A stretch of 40,294 nt of DNA from Verrucomicrobiales bacterium (GCA_003484235.1 DNDP01000461.1:27684-67977); one strand, 5' to 3'; positions 26,038 to 35,080 are shown, numbered from the stretch's first letter. The notes: a model not told the origin generated them from the sequence alone. Program-made: numbers and translations.

Positions 26038-29000
26038 TCACTGGCTCCCAGAGCCCGTGCCGACGACGGCTGTTACCAACCGGTAGAACTTGATGGGCAC
26101 ATCCTGCACCGCGACCAGCTGCACGCGTTCCTGCGTGGGGCTCAGCGGCTGCACGGTTTCCGTCAGCCCGGTCGCCTCCAGCCACGCATCCAGATCCTCG
26201 CTGCTCTCGAAGGTGACGCCCAGCGACTGCGAAAACGTGGTACGATCGAACTCAATGATCACCAGGGACTGGCCGTTGATTTCACCCGCCGAAATGGTGA
26301 CCGGCGACGTTGTCTCGGCCACATAGGGATTGCGGCCGAAGAAGGCCTCGAAGATGGCGCTCAATCCATCACCGTCGTCGTCCGCATCCGGATCCGCGCC
26401 GGCACCGGTGAGCTGGTGGTATTCGACCCAGTCAGCGAAGCTCTCGATCAAGCCACGCTCCAAAGCCTCGACAGCCAGAATCGTCGGGGCGCTGTAGTCG
26501 AGCGGCGCCGGGACCGTAGCGCCAGGCGTGAAGGTGAGCGGAGTCTGAACGAATGCCGCGGGGCTGAAGCTGCTGGAAAATGTCTGAGGTGCGCCAGGGT
26601 TTTCAATCCGGGAGAGCATCATGAACTCTTCGGTCGTGGAGGTGTGAAAGACCTGCGGCTGGAGGTAGAGGCTGTCCAGGCCGCTGTCTTCGTGGAAACG
26701 CATGAGACCTTCCCAGGGCAGTTTCAACAGCATGGGCGCACTCTGTCCGCCGCTGCCCCACGGATACGCCGAACGCGTGGTGGCCAGCATGGCGAGACCG
26801 TCTCCCGCGTCGGCCAGGTCGAGGCAGATCTCCGCGTCCGGACCGTCGAACACCGAAAACAGTTTCACCCCAAGCTCGTCGGTCAGGCTCATGACCCAGC
26901 CCGCTCGTTCGGCGCCGAGCCCCGTCACTCCGCAGGCCCAGAGACCGCCTTCGACCCACTCGAGCCCGGTAACCAGGTCGTAGGGAGAATTGCCGCCGTC
27001 AGGCAGTTCGTCCTCCCAGTCGGGATCGTCACCGATGCTCACGTGATCCAGCAGGTTGCCCTCGGCGTCGAGTTTCACGAACAGGTTCACCGGACGGTCC
27101 TGGGTGACGATCCGGCCCACGGCCCCGGCGGCGTAAATGGTGCCATCGGGCGACTCCAGCACCTCCTCGAGATTCATGCCCCAGCGGCTGGCATAGACGT
27201 TCGCCCACAGCAACAAACCATCCTCCACATCGATCTTCATGAGCAGCCCGCTGGAGGTGGCATCCTTGAGGACGTTTGCGGAATCGGGCGTGCCCATCGG
27301 AGGCGGAGCGACATTGGCGGCCGACTCGCCGGACAACAGCAGCATGCCATCGGCGGTCAGGGTCATGCCATTCACCTCGTCGTCGCCATCGAGGGCATAG
27401 TAGGCGGCCCACAGGATGTTTCCGAGGGCGTCGAGCTTGATGAGGGCCGGATCACTGGAACTGATCGAGCCATGGTGAATGTGGCCGGCCACGTAGAACT
27501 CGGGTTGCCCGAGGCCATCTTCACCTACCACGATTTCCTCAACCGTGATGGACAGCCCTGGCCGTTGACTGAACGACCATTCGCGGTTGCCGTCGCCATC
27601 GAACAACGCCACCACAAGGTCGAGCCCCTTGAGTCCTGCGGTGACGAAACGGCCATCCGGCAGCACCGCACCCACCTGCGCGCTCTTGTTGAGGCCGAGG
27701 TCCTTCATCCACACCAGATTCCCGGCGGCATCAAACTTGGCCACGGCGGTGCGGCTCACGTTGGCGCCACCCACGATCAACGTCTCCGCGCCTGCCGGAC
27801 CGTAGGGAGGCAGCGGCAGGACGAATCCCTGATCAAACGTGCCGAAGCTGGTCGTGGGCTGGAACACCCGCGCCCAGCGCACCCTGCTGCCGCTCAGCTT
27901 GTCAAAGCCCTGCAGGGCCGGTCGCGGCCCCGCCAGTTGGGGAACGGGCACCAACGGTCCGCCGGCATCGCGATGAAAGAACGTGGCCACCGGTTGCGAG
28001 ACCTCAACCCCCACTACATTGAAACCGAGCAGGCTGAGATCGAAACGCCCAAACAGCTCCGCGTCGGCATGGAGTGTCCACCAGGGATTTTCGAGCGGAG
28101 CCACCTCCATCTCCGCCACGGCCCGAATGCCGAGCGCCGGTCCCGCGGTGGCGAGACCGCCGGCCACGCTGACGTTGATCTCGAGGCGCGCGTCCACCCA
28201 GGCGCTGGCACTGGCCGCAAGGTCGTCAAAGACCGTCGGATCCGACACCCTTGGTGCAATGAACTCCTGAATGGGAGTGGCGAAGGTCTGGCCGTTGTCC
28301 CAGCCGACCTCGGCCCCGACGGTGATCGCGGATTCGAGAGGAATCGTCAGGCCGGCCGGTGCCGTGGCCTCGGCGCCCACCGCGAGCACAAAGGTCGGGC
28401 CGATCGTGGCAGGCACTCCGGCGATGGTAATCGGTACTCCGGGCAGGGGGATGCGGGCCAGCTCCTTCTGCTTGTCCACGAGCGGCAGGGTCGTGTTGTC
28501 GCTGCTGCCGGTCGTTTCGAGCAGCAGGCTGGCGGTGATGCCCGCGTCGATGCCCACGCTCGCGCGTTTGATGGCAAAATCCCGGAAGGAGATCTGAAAC
28601 CGAAGTCCCGAGGAGCGGAGCAGCACCTCGCCGCTCAGCTGCAGGTAGTCCGTGATTTTCAGCTCGTTGAAATGCCACGGGATGGCGCTCAACCCCCGCA
28701 GGCCCGCCAGCGCAGCGCTGTTCGGGTCCTCCGCCTCGACAAAGGCGGCGGCCTCCGCACGGTCCTCCTGCTCCTCTTCGGTGTAGGTGTTTTCGAGCGG
28801 CGGATCCAGCAGGTCGCGCCCGCTGCCATTGAAGTTTTCGTCGTCTGCCAGGAACGTGCCGCTCTTCAGGATCTCGAGCAGTTCACGCTTGTGGCCGGCC
28901 ACATGAGTCTTGTCGCCAACCTGCGTCACCGAGGCGATCTCGAAGGGGATCTGCTGGCTCAAATAGGGAACCGCAAAGCCGCCGGTCGGTGGCGGTTGCT

Positions 29001-30774
29001 TGGGCCGGTATCCGCCCGACGCAGTGTCGGCAATCAACAGGTCTCCGGGCTGGAGGCTTTGGATCAAGTCGGTCGCCTCACCAAAGACCAGCACCAGTTC
29101 GCCCAGGCCGTTGCCGGTGGTCGCTTCGAAGGCTTCATCGGTCGGCGCGTCGATGAACCGCGTGGGTGCCGAATAGACCTGCTCCTCGAAGCCGGCGACC
29201 TGCAGCAGTTCACCGCTGAGGATCATCCCGCGGACGGCGGCAAGGTCGGCGTTGGCCACCCGCACCACCAGTGTGTCCGCGGTGCCGGCGGTGGCGGCAC
29301 CGAGTTCGGGCAGCGTGGCGTAATTCAGCTGCGGATCGGTCACCGCGGCGGTCGCCGGCAGGAGTTCACGGTCCACCAGCAGCGCCAGCTCGAAGTAACG
29401 GCCACTGTCGGTGTTCAGGAGATCCGCAGAAAACTCAATGTCCGTCTCGTCGGTCCCGACCGGCGTTTCGCCGAGGATGCGGATGTTCTGGAGGGTGATG
29501 TCGAGCGGCTTCGCGATGAAGGTGGACGGCGCCAGCGGTGCACGGTACGGATCCGTTCCGGCAAGAAGCTCGGCCTCGTCGGTCCGGCCGTCATGATCCG
29601 AATCGAGCAACGCCACTTCGCGGGCGCGCTGGTAGATCCAGCCCAGATGGGGCTGCACCAACGTGAAGCCCGCGACGTTGCCATAGACGGAGTCGGCGGT
29701 GGCGGCGGCGCCGGGATTGAGGAACGAGGCAATGCCGTAGATAACGGGTGTGCCGGTGAGGTAATACTCGTCCGGCGCGGGGAAATTGGGAAAGGCCGAC
29801 CAGAGAAAGGCGGGGCCGCCGCTGTCCCCTTCTCCGCCGATGAAATCGCAGACGGTGGCCGCAAACAAACCGTTGGCCGGATCGATGGGACCCGCGCAGG
29901 CGACCGGCGGGGAGGTCACCTCATTCTCGAAGCCCATCGTGCTGAAGGCGCTCAGCGCGACAGGCACGTCGTTGGTCGTCCGACCGTTTACCGGATCGTC
30001 GCAGACAACCTCGCTGAGTTCCCATTTGTCAAAGTCCATGAACGCCACGGAGGCTGCGGCGGTGGGAAAGGGGACGTAGGCGGAGTTCGATCCGTCGGTC
30101 GTCTGGCCGCCACCCACCACGTCGAGCACGTTCACGCCGGCGGACAGGAAGTCGGGAAAGCCGTTGCCACCGGCGTCTCCGTCGCCTTCCTCGCCAAAAC
30201 CCGCGATCAGCACCCCTACGGAGCCGGCAAACGGCGTCGCGGACAGACGGGCGAAGGTGGTGACTGCCGCCACGGGCCCGGCCAAACGGACCAGCGCGAT
30301 GTCGTTGCCCAGGAGATACTGTTCCTTCTGCCAGTCTTCGTGGACGTGAAACTCGGCCACCCCGATCACTTGTCCGCCTTCGGTCTCACACTCGAGGCTG
30401 GTGACATTGATACCCGCGCCCTGACCGTCGGTGCCCTGGAGTGCGTGCGCGCAGGTAAGCACCCATTCGGAGGCGATGAGGGTTCCGGACCACGTGAGAT
30501 AGTCGGGCACCTGGTCGCCGTCGACATCCACCGGCGCGTTGTTCCGGATCCGCACCACGGTCTGGTTCAGGAGCGGGTTGCCCGCCTCCCGGAGCATCTG
30601 CGTGATGATGTTCTGGTCGTCGGCATTGAGGTTGAAGGCCCGGTTTTCAGCGGGCTTGATCACCGCACCGGTCCGGGCCGCCAGCAGGCAGAACAGCACC
30701 GTGAGCAGGATGGTTCGGCATCGATTCCGCGGGACGGCATGCGCCATACCGCCCTGGGAGGCTTCAATTCTCAT
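26038..30774 (-). CDS. Giant secreted trypsin-family (S1) protein with propeller-like C-terminal half
   Basis: A 1578-residue exported protein. A signal peptide (RTILLTVLFCLLAARTGA) leads into a chymotrypsin-fold domain with a complete triad: His110 (VLTCAHA), Asp158 (NDIALVRL) and Ser318 (GEGDSGGPAF). A thrombospondin-3-like spacer follows (LDSDHDGRTDEAELLAGTDP), then ~500 residues of beta-rich, probably Ig-like or adhesin-like sequence. Next is a ~450-residue region of repeats of the type 'AKFDAAGNLVWMKDL...', 'IKLDALGNILWAAYY...', 'VKLDAEGNLLDHV', resembling SBBP/PQQ-like propeller blades. The C-terminus has DDDGDGLSAIFEAFFGRNP and a final strand ending VPIKFYRLVTAV, a tail common in exported verrucomicrobial proteins. 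It lies 127 nt downstream of the Ser/Thr kinase gene. ATG 30774 or ATG 30747 are both possible. Substrate is unknown; the triad suggests active protease. Confidence 0.85.
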   Translation of the reverse strand: MRIEASQGGMAHAVPRNRCRTILLTVLFCLLAARTGAVIKPAENRAFNLNADDQNIITQMLREAGNPLLNQTVVRIRNNAPVDVDGDQVPDYLTWSGTLIASEWVLTCAHALQGTDGQGAGINVTSLECETEGGQVIGVAEFHVHEDWQKEQYLLGNDIALVRLAGPVAAVTTFARLSATPFAGSVGVLIAGFGEEGDGDAGGNGFPDFLSAGVNVLDVVGGGQTTDGSNSAYVPFPTAAASVAFMDFDKWELSEVVCDDPVNGRTTNDVPVALSAFSTMGFENEVTSPPVACAGPIDPANGLFAATVCDFIGGEGDSGGPAFLWSAFPNFPAPDEYYLTGTPVIYGIASFLNPGAAATADSVYGNVAGFTLVQPHLGWIYQRAREVALLDSDHDGRTDEAELLAGTDPYRAPLAPSTFIAKPLDITLQNIRILGETPVGTDETDIEFSADLLNTDSGRYFELALLVDRELLPATAAVTDPQLNYATLPELGAATAGTADTLVVRVANADLAAVRGMILSGELLQVAGFEEQVYSAPTRFIDAPTDEAFEATTGNGLGELVLVFGEATDLIQSLQPGDLLIADTASGGYRPKQPPPTGGFAVPYLSQQIPFEIASVTQVGDKTHVAGHKRELLEILKSGTFLADDENFNGSGRDLLDPPLENTYTEEEQEDRAEAAAFVEAEDPNSAALAGLRGLSAIPWHFNELKITDYLQLSGEVLLRSSGLRFQISFRDFAIKRASVGIDAGITASLLLETTGSSDNTTLPLVDKQKELARIPLPGVPITIAGVPATIGPTFVLAVGAEATAPAGLTIPLESAITVGAEVGWDNGQTFATPIQEFIAPRVSDPTVFDDLAASASAWVDARLEINVSVAGGLATAGPALGIRAVAEMEVAPLENPWWTLHADAELFGRFDLSLLGFNVVGVEVSQPVATFFHRDAGGPLVPVPQLAGPRPALQGFDKLSGSRVRWARVFQPTTSFGTFDQGFVLPLPPYGPAGAETLIVGGANVSRTAVAKFDAAGNLVWMKDLGLNKSAQVGAVLPDGRFVTAGLKGLDLVVALFDGDGNREWSFSQRPGLSITVEEIVVGEDGLGQPEFYVAGHIHHGSISSSDPALIKLDALGNILWAAYYALDGDDEVNGMTLTADGMLLLSGESAANVAPPPMGTPDSANVLKDATSSGLLMKIDVEDGLLLWANVYASRWGMNLEEVLESPDGTIYAAGAVGRIVTQDRPVNLFVKLDAEGNLLDHVSIGDDPDWEDELPDGGNSPYDLVTGLEWVEGGLWACGVTGLGAERAGWVMSLTDELGVKLFSVFDGPDAEICLDLADAGDGLAMLATTRSAYPWGSGGQSAPMLLKLPWEGLMRFHEDSGLDSLYLQPQVFHTSTTEEFMMLSRIENPGAPQTFSSSFSPAAFVQTPLTFTPGATVPAPLDYSAPTILAVEALERGLIESFADWVEYHQLTGAGADPDADDDGDGLSAIFEAFFGRNPYVAETTSPVTISAGEINGQSLVIIEFDRTTFSQSLGVTFESSEDLDAWLEATGLTETVQPLSPTQERVQLVAVQDVPIKFYRLVTAVVGTGSGSQ

Positions 30775-30901
30775 AATTCAACGGCCAGATGTATCGATTC
30801 TGACGGCTCCGCGGGGCGGCCGGCCGGACTGCACCAGGATACTCTGTGATCCATACCCGCCGTAACGGAAAACCTTTCACGCCAACGGTCGTTTGCCATC
30901 G

Positions 30902-33244
30902 TCATTTGGGTGGAGAGACTGCGTGGTCGGGCCGGATGGCGGCTTCCCAAATGACGTAAGCTGGAGAAGCACGCCAGTCCTCGTAAGGTTTTCCCGGACC
31001 CATCCGGACGATCTCAGGCGGACTGGGCATGTCGGCGAGCATTGCCTCGATCTCCAGCTTGTTCGCGGTGAGATCCTCCTGCGTCAGCAGGGCATCCATG
31101 AACACCGCGCGCAGGCCGGCTGGCATCATGCGGCTGCCGGTTTCCTCGACTTCCGCCAGCCCGTCCCAATCAACGACAGTCCGCGGCGTGCCGGGGGCGG
31201 GGGCGGGCCGTCCCTGACTTGTCGGCAGGTTGATGAATGCCTGCTGCACCCGGTACCGATTGTTGTCTCCGGACCAATTGAGGTTCGTCAGGATGTACTG
31301 CGCTTCCAGGGCAAAGCCAAAAATCACGCTGTCGACCTCAATAACGCTGTCCTTGATCCGCACCTCGACGGAATTGGCGGGTGCCAGGTCATCCAGCCGA
31401 AGCAGCAGCCGGTTGATGAACACCGAATCTTCGATGGTCAGGCGCACCGGTTCGGCGGTGCGATTCTCCACCTCGCAGGTCTCCATGCCAAACATCAGTG
31501 ACTGCATGATGCGCACCTCGGCTGCAAACGGTTCGACCGGCCGCCGGTCGGAGGTCACATTCTGCAGCACCAACCCCACTGCGCGCTCGACCGGAATCAA
31601 CTCGCTGTACGCAATTTCCACGAGCGGTGCATCGTTGGCCTCCACGCAAAAGGCCCGCTGCCGGTATGCGCGCGGCACCAGGCTGCGCTTCTGCATCCGG
31701 CAGTGCCACAGCCGCAGTGACGCGCCGGTGATCCGGATCAACGGCGGAGCCAGCACGTTTGGCAGCTGATGTTCCAACACCAGCCCCTCCAGCGTCAGGG
31801 CGCTGTCCGTGTCAAACATCGGCGCGTCGCTCGAAACACAGCGCAGGACGGGCCGGGCTCCGACGGCGTTGCGGATGCGCAGGGGCTTCCCCCGCACCGT
31901 CAGCGGCTGCACTTCAATCAGCCCATCACCGTGCACTTCGATCAAATCACCGGGGGTGGCAAGTTCGACCGCCTCGGCAAGCGAGCTTGCAATGGTGCCG
32001 CCGGAACGCAGGGTGAACCCGACCGGCCGGTTCGCATCCCCCGCGTTGGGATGTGGGTCCGGCCACACGATCCCGACGAGCACTGCAAGCAGGGCGGCGG
32101 CCGCCGTCGTCCACACCACAAGGTTGGCCTTCTTCGGGCGCGCCAGTTTCCGAAATGTTGCCAACGTCTCCGCCGCCGTTCCCCGCCGGGTCGGATCCGG
32201 GGACATCAGGCGGCCGATCAAGCCGGCGAGTCCCGCCGAGAGCTCGGAGCGTTCGCGGCGGATGGGTTCCACAATACCCTTGCGAACTTTGGCCAGCAGC
32301 TCAGTCATCCGGTCGGCCACGAACGGCGGGTGGCCGATCGCCAATGAATACAGTGTGCCTCCGAGACTGAACAGGTCGGACGCAACGCCGACCGGTGCCC
32401 CCGCCGCCTGCTCCGGCGACATGAACTGGGGCGTGCCCGCCAGCAGATGCCCATCCGTGGTGTTCGTTTGATTCACCGAATGCACGAGCCCGAAATCGGT
32501 GAGCCGCACCCGCGCCAGACCGTCTTCCAGAAGAATGTTCGCGGGTTTGATGTCGCGATGAATGAGGCCCACGGCATGGGCCGCCACGAGGGCGGAAGCA
32601 AGCTGCCGGCCCACCCTGATCACCTCGGACTCGCCCAGACGGCCATGCGTGTCCAACCATGCCTGAAGGGAAGGACCGGCGAGGTGTTGCATCACGATGA
32701 AGGGCAGTCCCGCCTCCTCTCCCACCGAGTGGATCACCACGACGTGGTCGTGCTGCAGCGCCGCCGCCGCGCGGGCCTCCCGAAGAAACCGCTCGCGAAA
32801 CTCGATGTTCGCGGCCAGATGGGGTGCCAGCACCTTGACGGCTACCACCCGATCCAGCTGTCGATCGTGTGCCTTCAGGACGATTCCCATGCCACCGCGG
32901 GCGACGATCTCCAGCACCTCGTAGCCGCCAAAAGTTCCGATTGCCTCAGATCCCGCGGAAGGCTGCAGGTATGGGGCAATGTCCCAGTCAATGCCCTCAC
33001 CGGCGGCTCCTTCAACCCCCTTCAGACGGGACACCAAGCGGCGCAGCTCGATGGATTCGTTGCGGGAATCGTCCCGTTCCGCAAAGACGAAGGTGGTGGT
33101 GCCGTGACCGGAAAGCTGCTCCAGCAGCTGTCGGCACGGCTCGCAGGTGTCCAGGTGTCCTGCAAGCTCAACCTGCTCCGCCTCCGGCACCGCCCCGCTG
33201 AGAAGCGCCCGCCATGTGGCCGGAGTGGGGCACACCGCATTCAT
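30902..33244 (-). CDS. Membrane Ser/Thr protein kinase with N-terminal anti-sigma-type zinc finger
   Basis: A 780-residue protein. Residues 30-37 carry the zinc-binding anti-sigma motif HxxxCxxC (HLDTCEPC). A complete Hanks-type kinase domain spans about 108-370: glycine loop ARGGMGIVL, Lys137 (VVAVKVL), Asp231 in IHRDIKPANILL, Asp250 in LTDFGLV, and GTPQFMSPEQAAG. One membrane helix lies at about 376-394 (VVWTTAAAALLAVLVGIVW). The C-terminal ~385 residues face the periplasm and look like a right-handed beta-helix (short strands, for example GDLIEVHGDGLIEVQPLTV and ALTLEGLVLEHQL). ATG 33244 overlaps the sigma factor stop by 4 nt (ATGA). The architecture suggests that it binds the sigma factor, senses outside and signals by phosphorylation. 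Start 33271 is rejected because the overlap fits ATG 33244. Confidence 0.93.
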   Translation of the reverse strand: MNAVCPTPATWRALLSGAVPEAEQVELAGHLDTCEPCRQLLEQLSGHGTTTFVFAERDDSRNESIELRRLVSRLKGVEGAAGEGIDWDIAPYLQPSAGSEAIGTFGGYEVLEIVARGGMGIVLKAHDRQLDRVVAVKVLAPHLAANIEFRERFLREARAAAALQHDHVVVIHSVGEEAGLPFIVMQHLAGPSLQAWLDTHGRLGESEVIRVGRQLASALVAAHAVGLIHRDIKPANILLEDGLARVRLTDFGLVHSVNQTNTTDGHLLAGTPQFMSPEQAAGAPVGVASDLFSLGGTLYSLAIGHPPFVADRMTELLAKVRKGIVEPIRRERSELSAGLAGLIGRLMSPDPTRRGTAAETLATFRKLARPKKANLVVWTTAAAALLAVLVGIVWPDPHPNAGDANRPVGFTLRSGGTIASSLAEAVELATPGDLIEVHGDGLIEVQPLTVRGKPLRIRNAVGARPVLRCVSSDAPMFDTDSALTLEGLVLEHQLPNVLAPPLIRITGASLRLWHCRMQKRSLVPRAYRQRAFCVEANDAPLVEIAYSELIPVERAVGLVLQNVTSDRRPVEPFAAEVRIMQSLMFGMETCEVENRTAEPVRLTIEDSVFINRLLLRLDDLAPANSVEVRIKDSVIEVDSVIFGFALEAQYILTNLNWSGDNNRYRVQQAFINLPTSQGRPAPAPGTPRTVVDWDGLAEVEETGSRMMPAGLRAVFMDALLTQEDLTANKLEIEAMLADMPSPPEIVRMGPGKPYEDWRASPAYVIWEAAIRPDHAVSPPK

Positions 33245-33858
33245 GCAGCCACCACACGAAGGTCGTCCCAATCGCCGGTCGCGTGCTCAACCGCCAACCG
33301 AAGCTTCGCAATCACCCTGGAGCGCGCGATGTACACGGCGCCTTCGGTCAGGCCAAGCGCCCGGGCGACCTCGCCGATCGGCTGGTTCTGCACCGCCGTC
33401 TTCCAGAACGCCTCCCAGGTCGGCACTTTGAACTCGGCGCGAACCCGGTCGGCCGCCCAGTGAAACATCCGCAGCCGGTACTCGTGATCCCAGTCCAGTT
33501 CCTCCGAGGAACCGGGCTGCTCCTGGATGAGCTGCATCATCGTGGTGCCGCCCATCGCTGCCGGCTGCCGTTGCCGGCGGTCCCAGAAACTTTTCAGCTT
33601 GTTGCGGGTGACGGTAAACAGCCAGTTGCGGAATCCGCCGCGGTCCGGTTCATATTCGAATTTCTGGATCGCCCCGGCAACCGCCTTCATCACCTCCTGC
33701 GCCACATCGGCCGCATCCACCTCCTGCAGGCCGCGTTTCCGGCAAAACTGAAAGATCAACGGGGTATAGAGGTCGACAAAGCGCTCCCAAGCCGCGTGAT
33801 TCTCCACATCACGAAGATTCAGCAGCAATGTTGCGCGAGTTTGCAGTCCCTGATCCAT
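33241..33858 (-). CDS. ECF-type RNA polymerase sigma factor
   Basis: A 205-residue two-region sigma-70 protein. Region 2 includes AWERFVDLYTPLIFQFCRKRGLQ, DAADVAQEVMKAVAGAI and the promoter-melting FRNWLFTVTRNKLKSFWDRR. Region 4 ends the protein with QNQPIGEVARALGLTEGAVY and IARSRVIAKLR, a helix-turn-helix for -35 recognition. The linker is longer than usual. Its stop overlaps the start of the zinc-finger Ser/Thr kinase gene, the arrangement of ECF groups regulated by a linked kinase described in Planctomycetes and related phyla. The ATG at 33858 is preferred over a TTG at 33900; neither has a clear Shine-Dalgarno. It is divergent from bamD, with the promoter region between 33859 and 34041. 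Target promoters, perhaps of the downstream secreted proteins, are not known. Confidence 0.93.
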   Translation of the reverse strand: MDQGLQTRATLLLNLRDVENHAAWERFVDLYTPLIFQFCRKRGLQEVDAADVAQEVMKAVAGAIQKFEYEPDRGGFRNWLFTVTRNKLKSFWDRRQRQPAAMGGTTMMQLIQEQPGSSEELDWDHEYRLRMFHWAADRVRAEFKVPTWEAFWKTAVQNQPIGEVARALGLTEGAVYIARSRVIAKLRLAVEHATGDWDDLRVVAA

Positions 33859-33986
33859 GGATCGCGCGCCGAGTCTGTCTGAAGCTCGTGAGACCTGCAA
33901 GCGTGCCCGGACAGCTCAAATGCCGGCAGAAGCCGGCCATGGCTGCCCGGCGGCCGCAGTTCCGCCAGGAGCGCTCCAACAGACGG

Positions 33987-34002
33987 GCCGGCATAGGCCG
34001 GC
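33987..34002. repeat. GCCGGC-ATAG-GCCGGC palindrome in the sigma/bamD intergenic region
   Basis: Two copies of the self-complementary hexamer GCCGGC are separated by ATAG, giving both a direct repeat and a 6-bp hairpin with a 4-nt loop. It lies in the 183-nt divergent region between the sigma factor and bamD, where an operator or leader structure could affect both genes. Given the high GC, chance occurrence is possible. Confidence 0.35.
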
Positions 34003-34005
34003 TCC

Positions 34006-34034
34006 TTGACGCTGCTCCACGTGCCCGTTAGGTT
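34006..34034 (+). promoter_or_regulatory. bamD: Candidate bamD promoter
   Basis: TTGACG (34006-34011) is separated by 17 nt from TAGGTT (34029-34034). The -35 matches the sigma-70 consensus at 5 of 6 positions, the -10 at 3 of 6. Transcription would start at or next to the ATG at 34042, giving a nearly leaderless message, which weakens the call. Confidence 0.25.
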
Positions 34035-34041
34035 CGCGCCC

Positions 34042-35067
34042 ATGTCTCGTGCCTGTCTGCGAAACGTCCTGATTTTGTCATGCCTGCTTGGGTTTGTCTG
34101 GAACTCTCCGGCACCGCTGATTTACCGGCCCGGCGAGGGCTGGGTCTACGAGCAGGCCGGCGGCGAGTCGGGAGATTGGGAGCGCGGCCGGGCACTGGAC
34201 CAACTGGAGGTGGCACGTCAGGCGTTTGAAACCGGCGACATCGGCACCGCCTTGAAGGCGGCAAAGCGGGTCGTCAACCGCTGGCCGTTGTCGGACTACG
34301 CGCCGGATGCACAGTATCTGCTGGGCCGCTGTTACGAGGAGAAGGGGCTGCTTGAAAAGGCCTTCAAGACCTATCAGGAGCTGGTGGAGAAGTTTCCCAA
34401 ATCCCAGAACTACGAGGAAGCACTGCAACGGCAGTTCAACATCACCAACCGCTACCTGGACGGGCGATGGTTCCGGCTTTGGAACTACATTCCCACGTTC
34501 CCGTCGATGGAACGCACGTCAAAGATGTATTCACAGATCGTGGAAAACGGCCCCTACAGTCCGGTGGGGCCTCAGGCCCAGATGAACATCGGCAGCGCCC
34601 GCGAGAAACAGGAAGAGTATCAGCTCGCGGTCCGCGCCTATATTCGCGCCGCTGACCGCTATCACGATCTGCCAGGCGTCGCGGAGGAGGCGGTCTTTCG
34701 TGCGGCGCTGGCGTGGCACAAGCAGGCGAACAAGGCCGAATACGACCAGGGCACCGCCGGCGAGGCGATCAACACCTACACCGACTTCACCCTGCTCTAC
34801 CCGCAGGATCCGCGCGTGCCGGAAGCCCGTGACGCGATCCGCGAGCTTCAAACGGAGCAGGCCAAGGGAGCCTTCGCCACCGCCCGCTACTACGAGAAGA
34901 AGCGCCGCTGGCTGGCGAGCGAGATCTACTACAACGAAGTGCTCTTGAAGGACCCGCAATCAGAGTTTGCGGATGCCGCCCGCCAGCGGCTGGCGGAATT
35001 GAAGCCACATACCGCCAGGCTAAAGGAACAGCAGGCGGCCGTTGAACCGTCCACATCGGCAAACTAA
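34042..35067 (+). CDS. bamD: Outer membrane assembly factor BamD-like TPR protein
   Basis: A 341-residue exported tetratricopeptide protein. An N-terminal hydrophobic segment (VLILSCLLGFVW) serves as signal peptide. TPR units follow: DQLEVARQAFETGDIGTALKAA, YAPDAQYLLGRCYEEKGLLE, AFKTYQELVEKFPKS, and similar later helices up to AKGAFATARYYEKKRRWLAS and EIYYNEVLLKDPQSEFADAA, the last being the typical BamD ending. BamD is part of the complex that folds beta-barrel proteins into the outer membrane. E. coli BamD is a lipoprotein of ~245 residues; this one is longer and its only early Cys (LILSC) has too short a hydrophobic region before it for a convincing lipobox. ATG 34042 was chosen because it begins the signal peptide. 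It is followed closely by lptE, a pairing that supports an envelope-assembly role. Confidence 0.85.
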   Translation: MSRACLRNVLILSCLLGFVWNSPAPLIYRPGEGWVYEQAGGESGDWERGRALDQLEVARQAFETGDIGTALKAAKRVVNRWPLSDYAPDAQYLLGRCYEEKGLLEKAFKTYQELVEKFPKSQNYEEALQRQFNITNRYLDGRWFRLWNYIPTFPSMERTSKMYSQIVENGPYSPVGPQAQMNIGSAREKQEEYQLAVRAYIRAADRYHDLPGVAEEAVFRAALAWHKQANKAEYDQGTAGEAINTYTDFTLLYPQDPRVPEARDAIRELQTEQAKGAFATARYYEKKRRWLASEIYYNEVLLKDPQSEFADAARQRLAELKPHTARLKEQQAAVEPSTSAN

Positions 35068-35080
35068 CCCCTCGTTCCGC

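Noticed and set aside
25819..30849. Open frame of 1676 codons on the plus strand, opposite the trypsin-family gene
   Set aside because: The protein has no recognisable domains and is rich in Arg/Gly/His, typical of the antisense of GC-rich coding DNA. The minus strand has a signal peptide, a catalytic triad and repeats.
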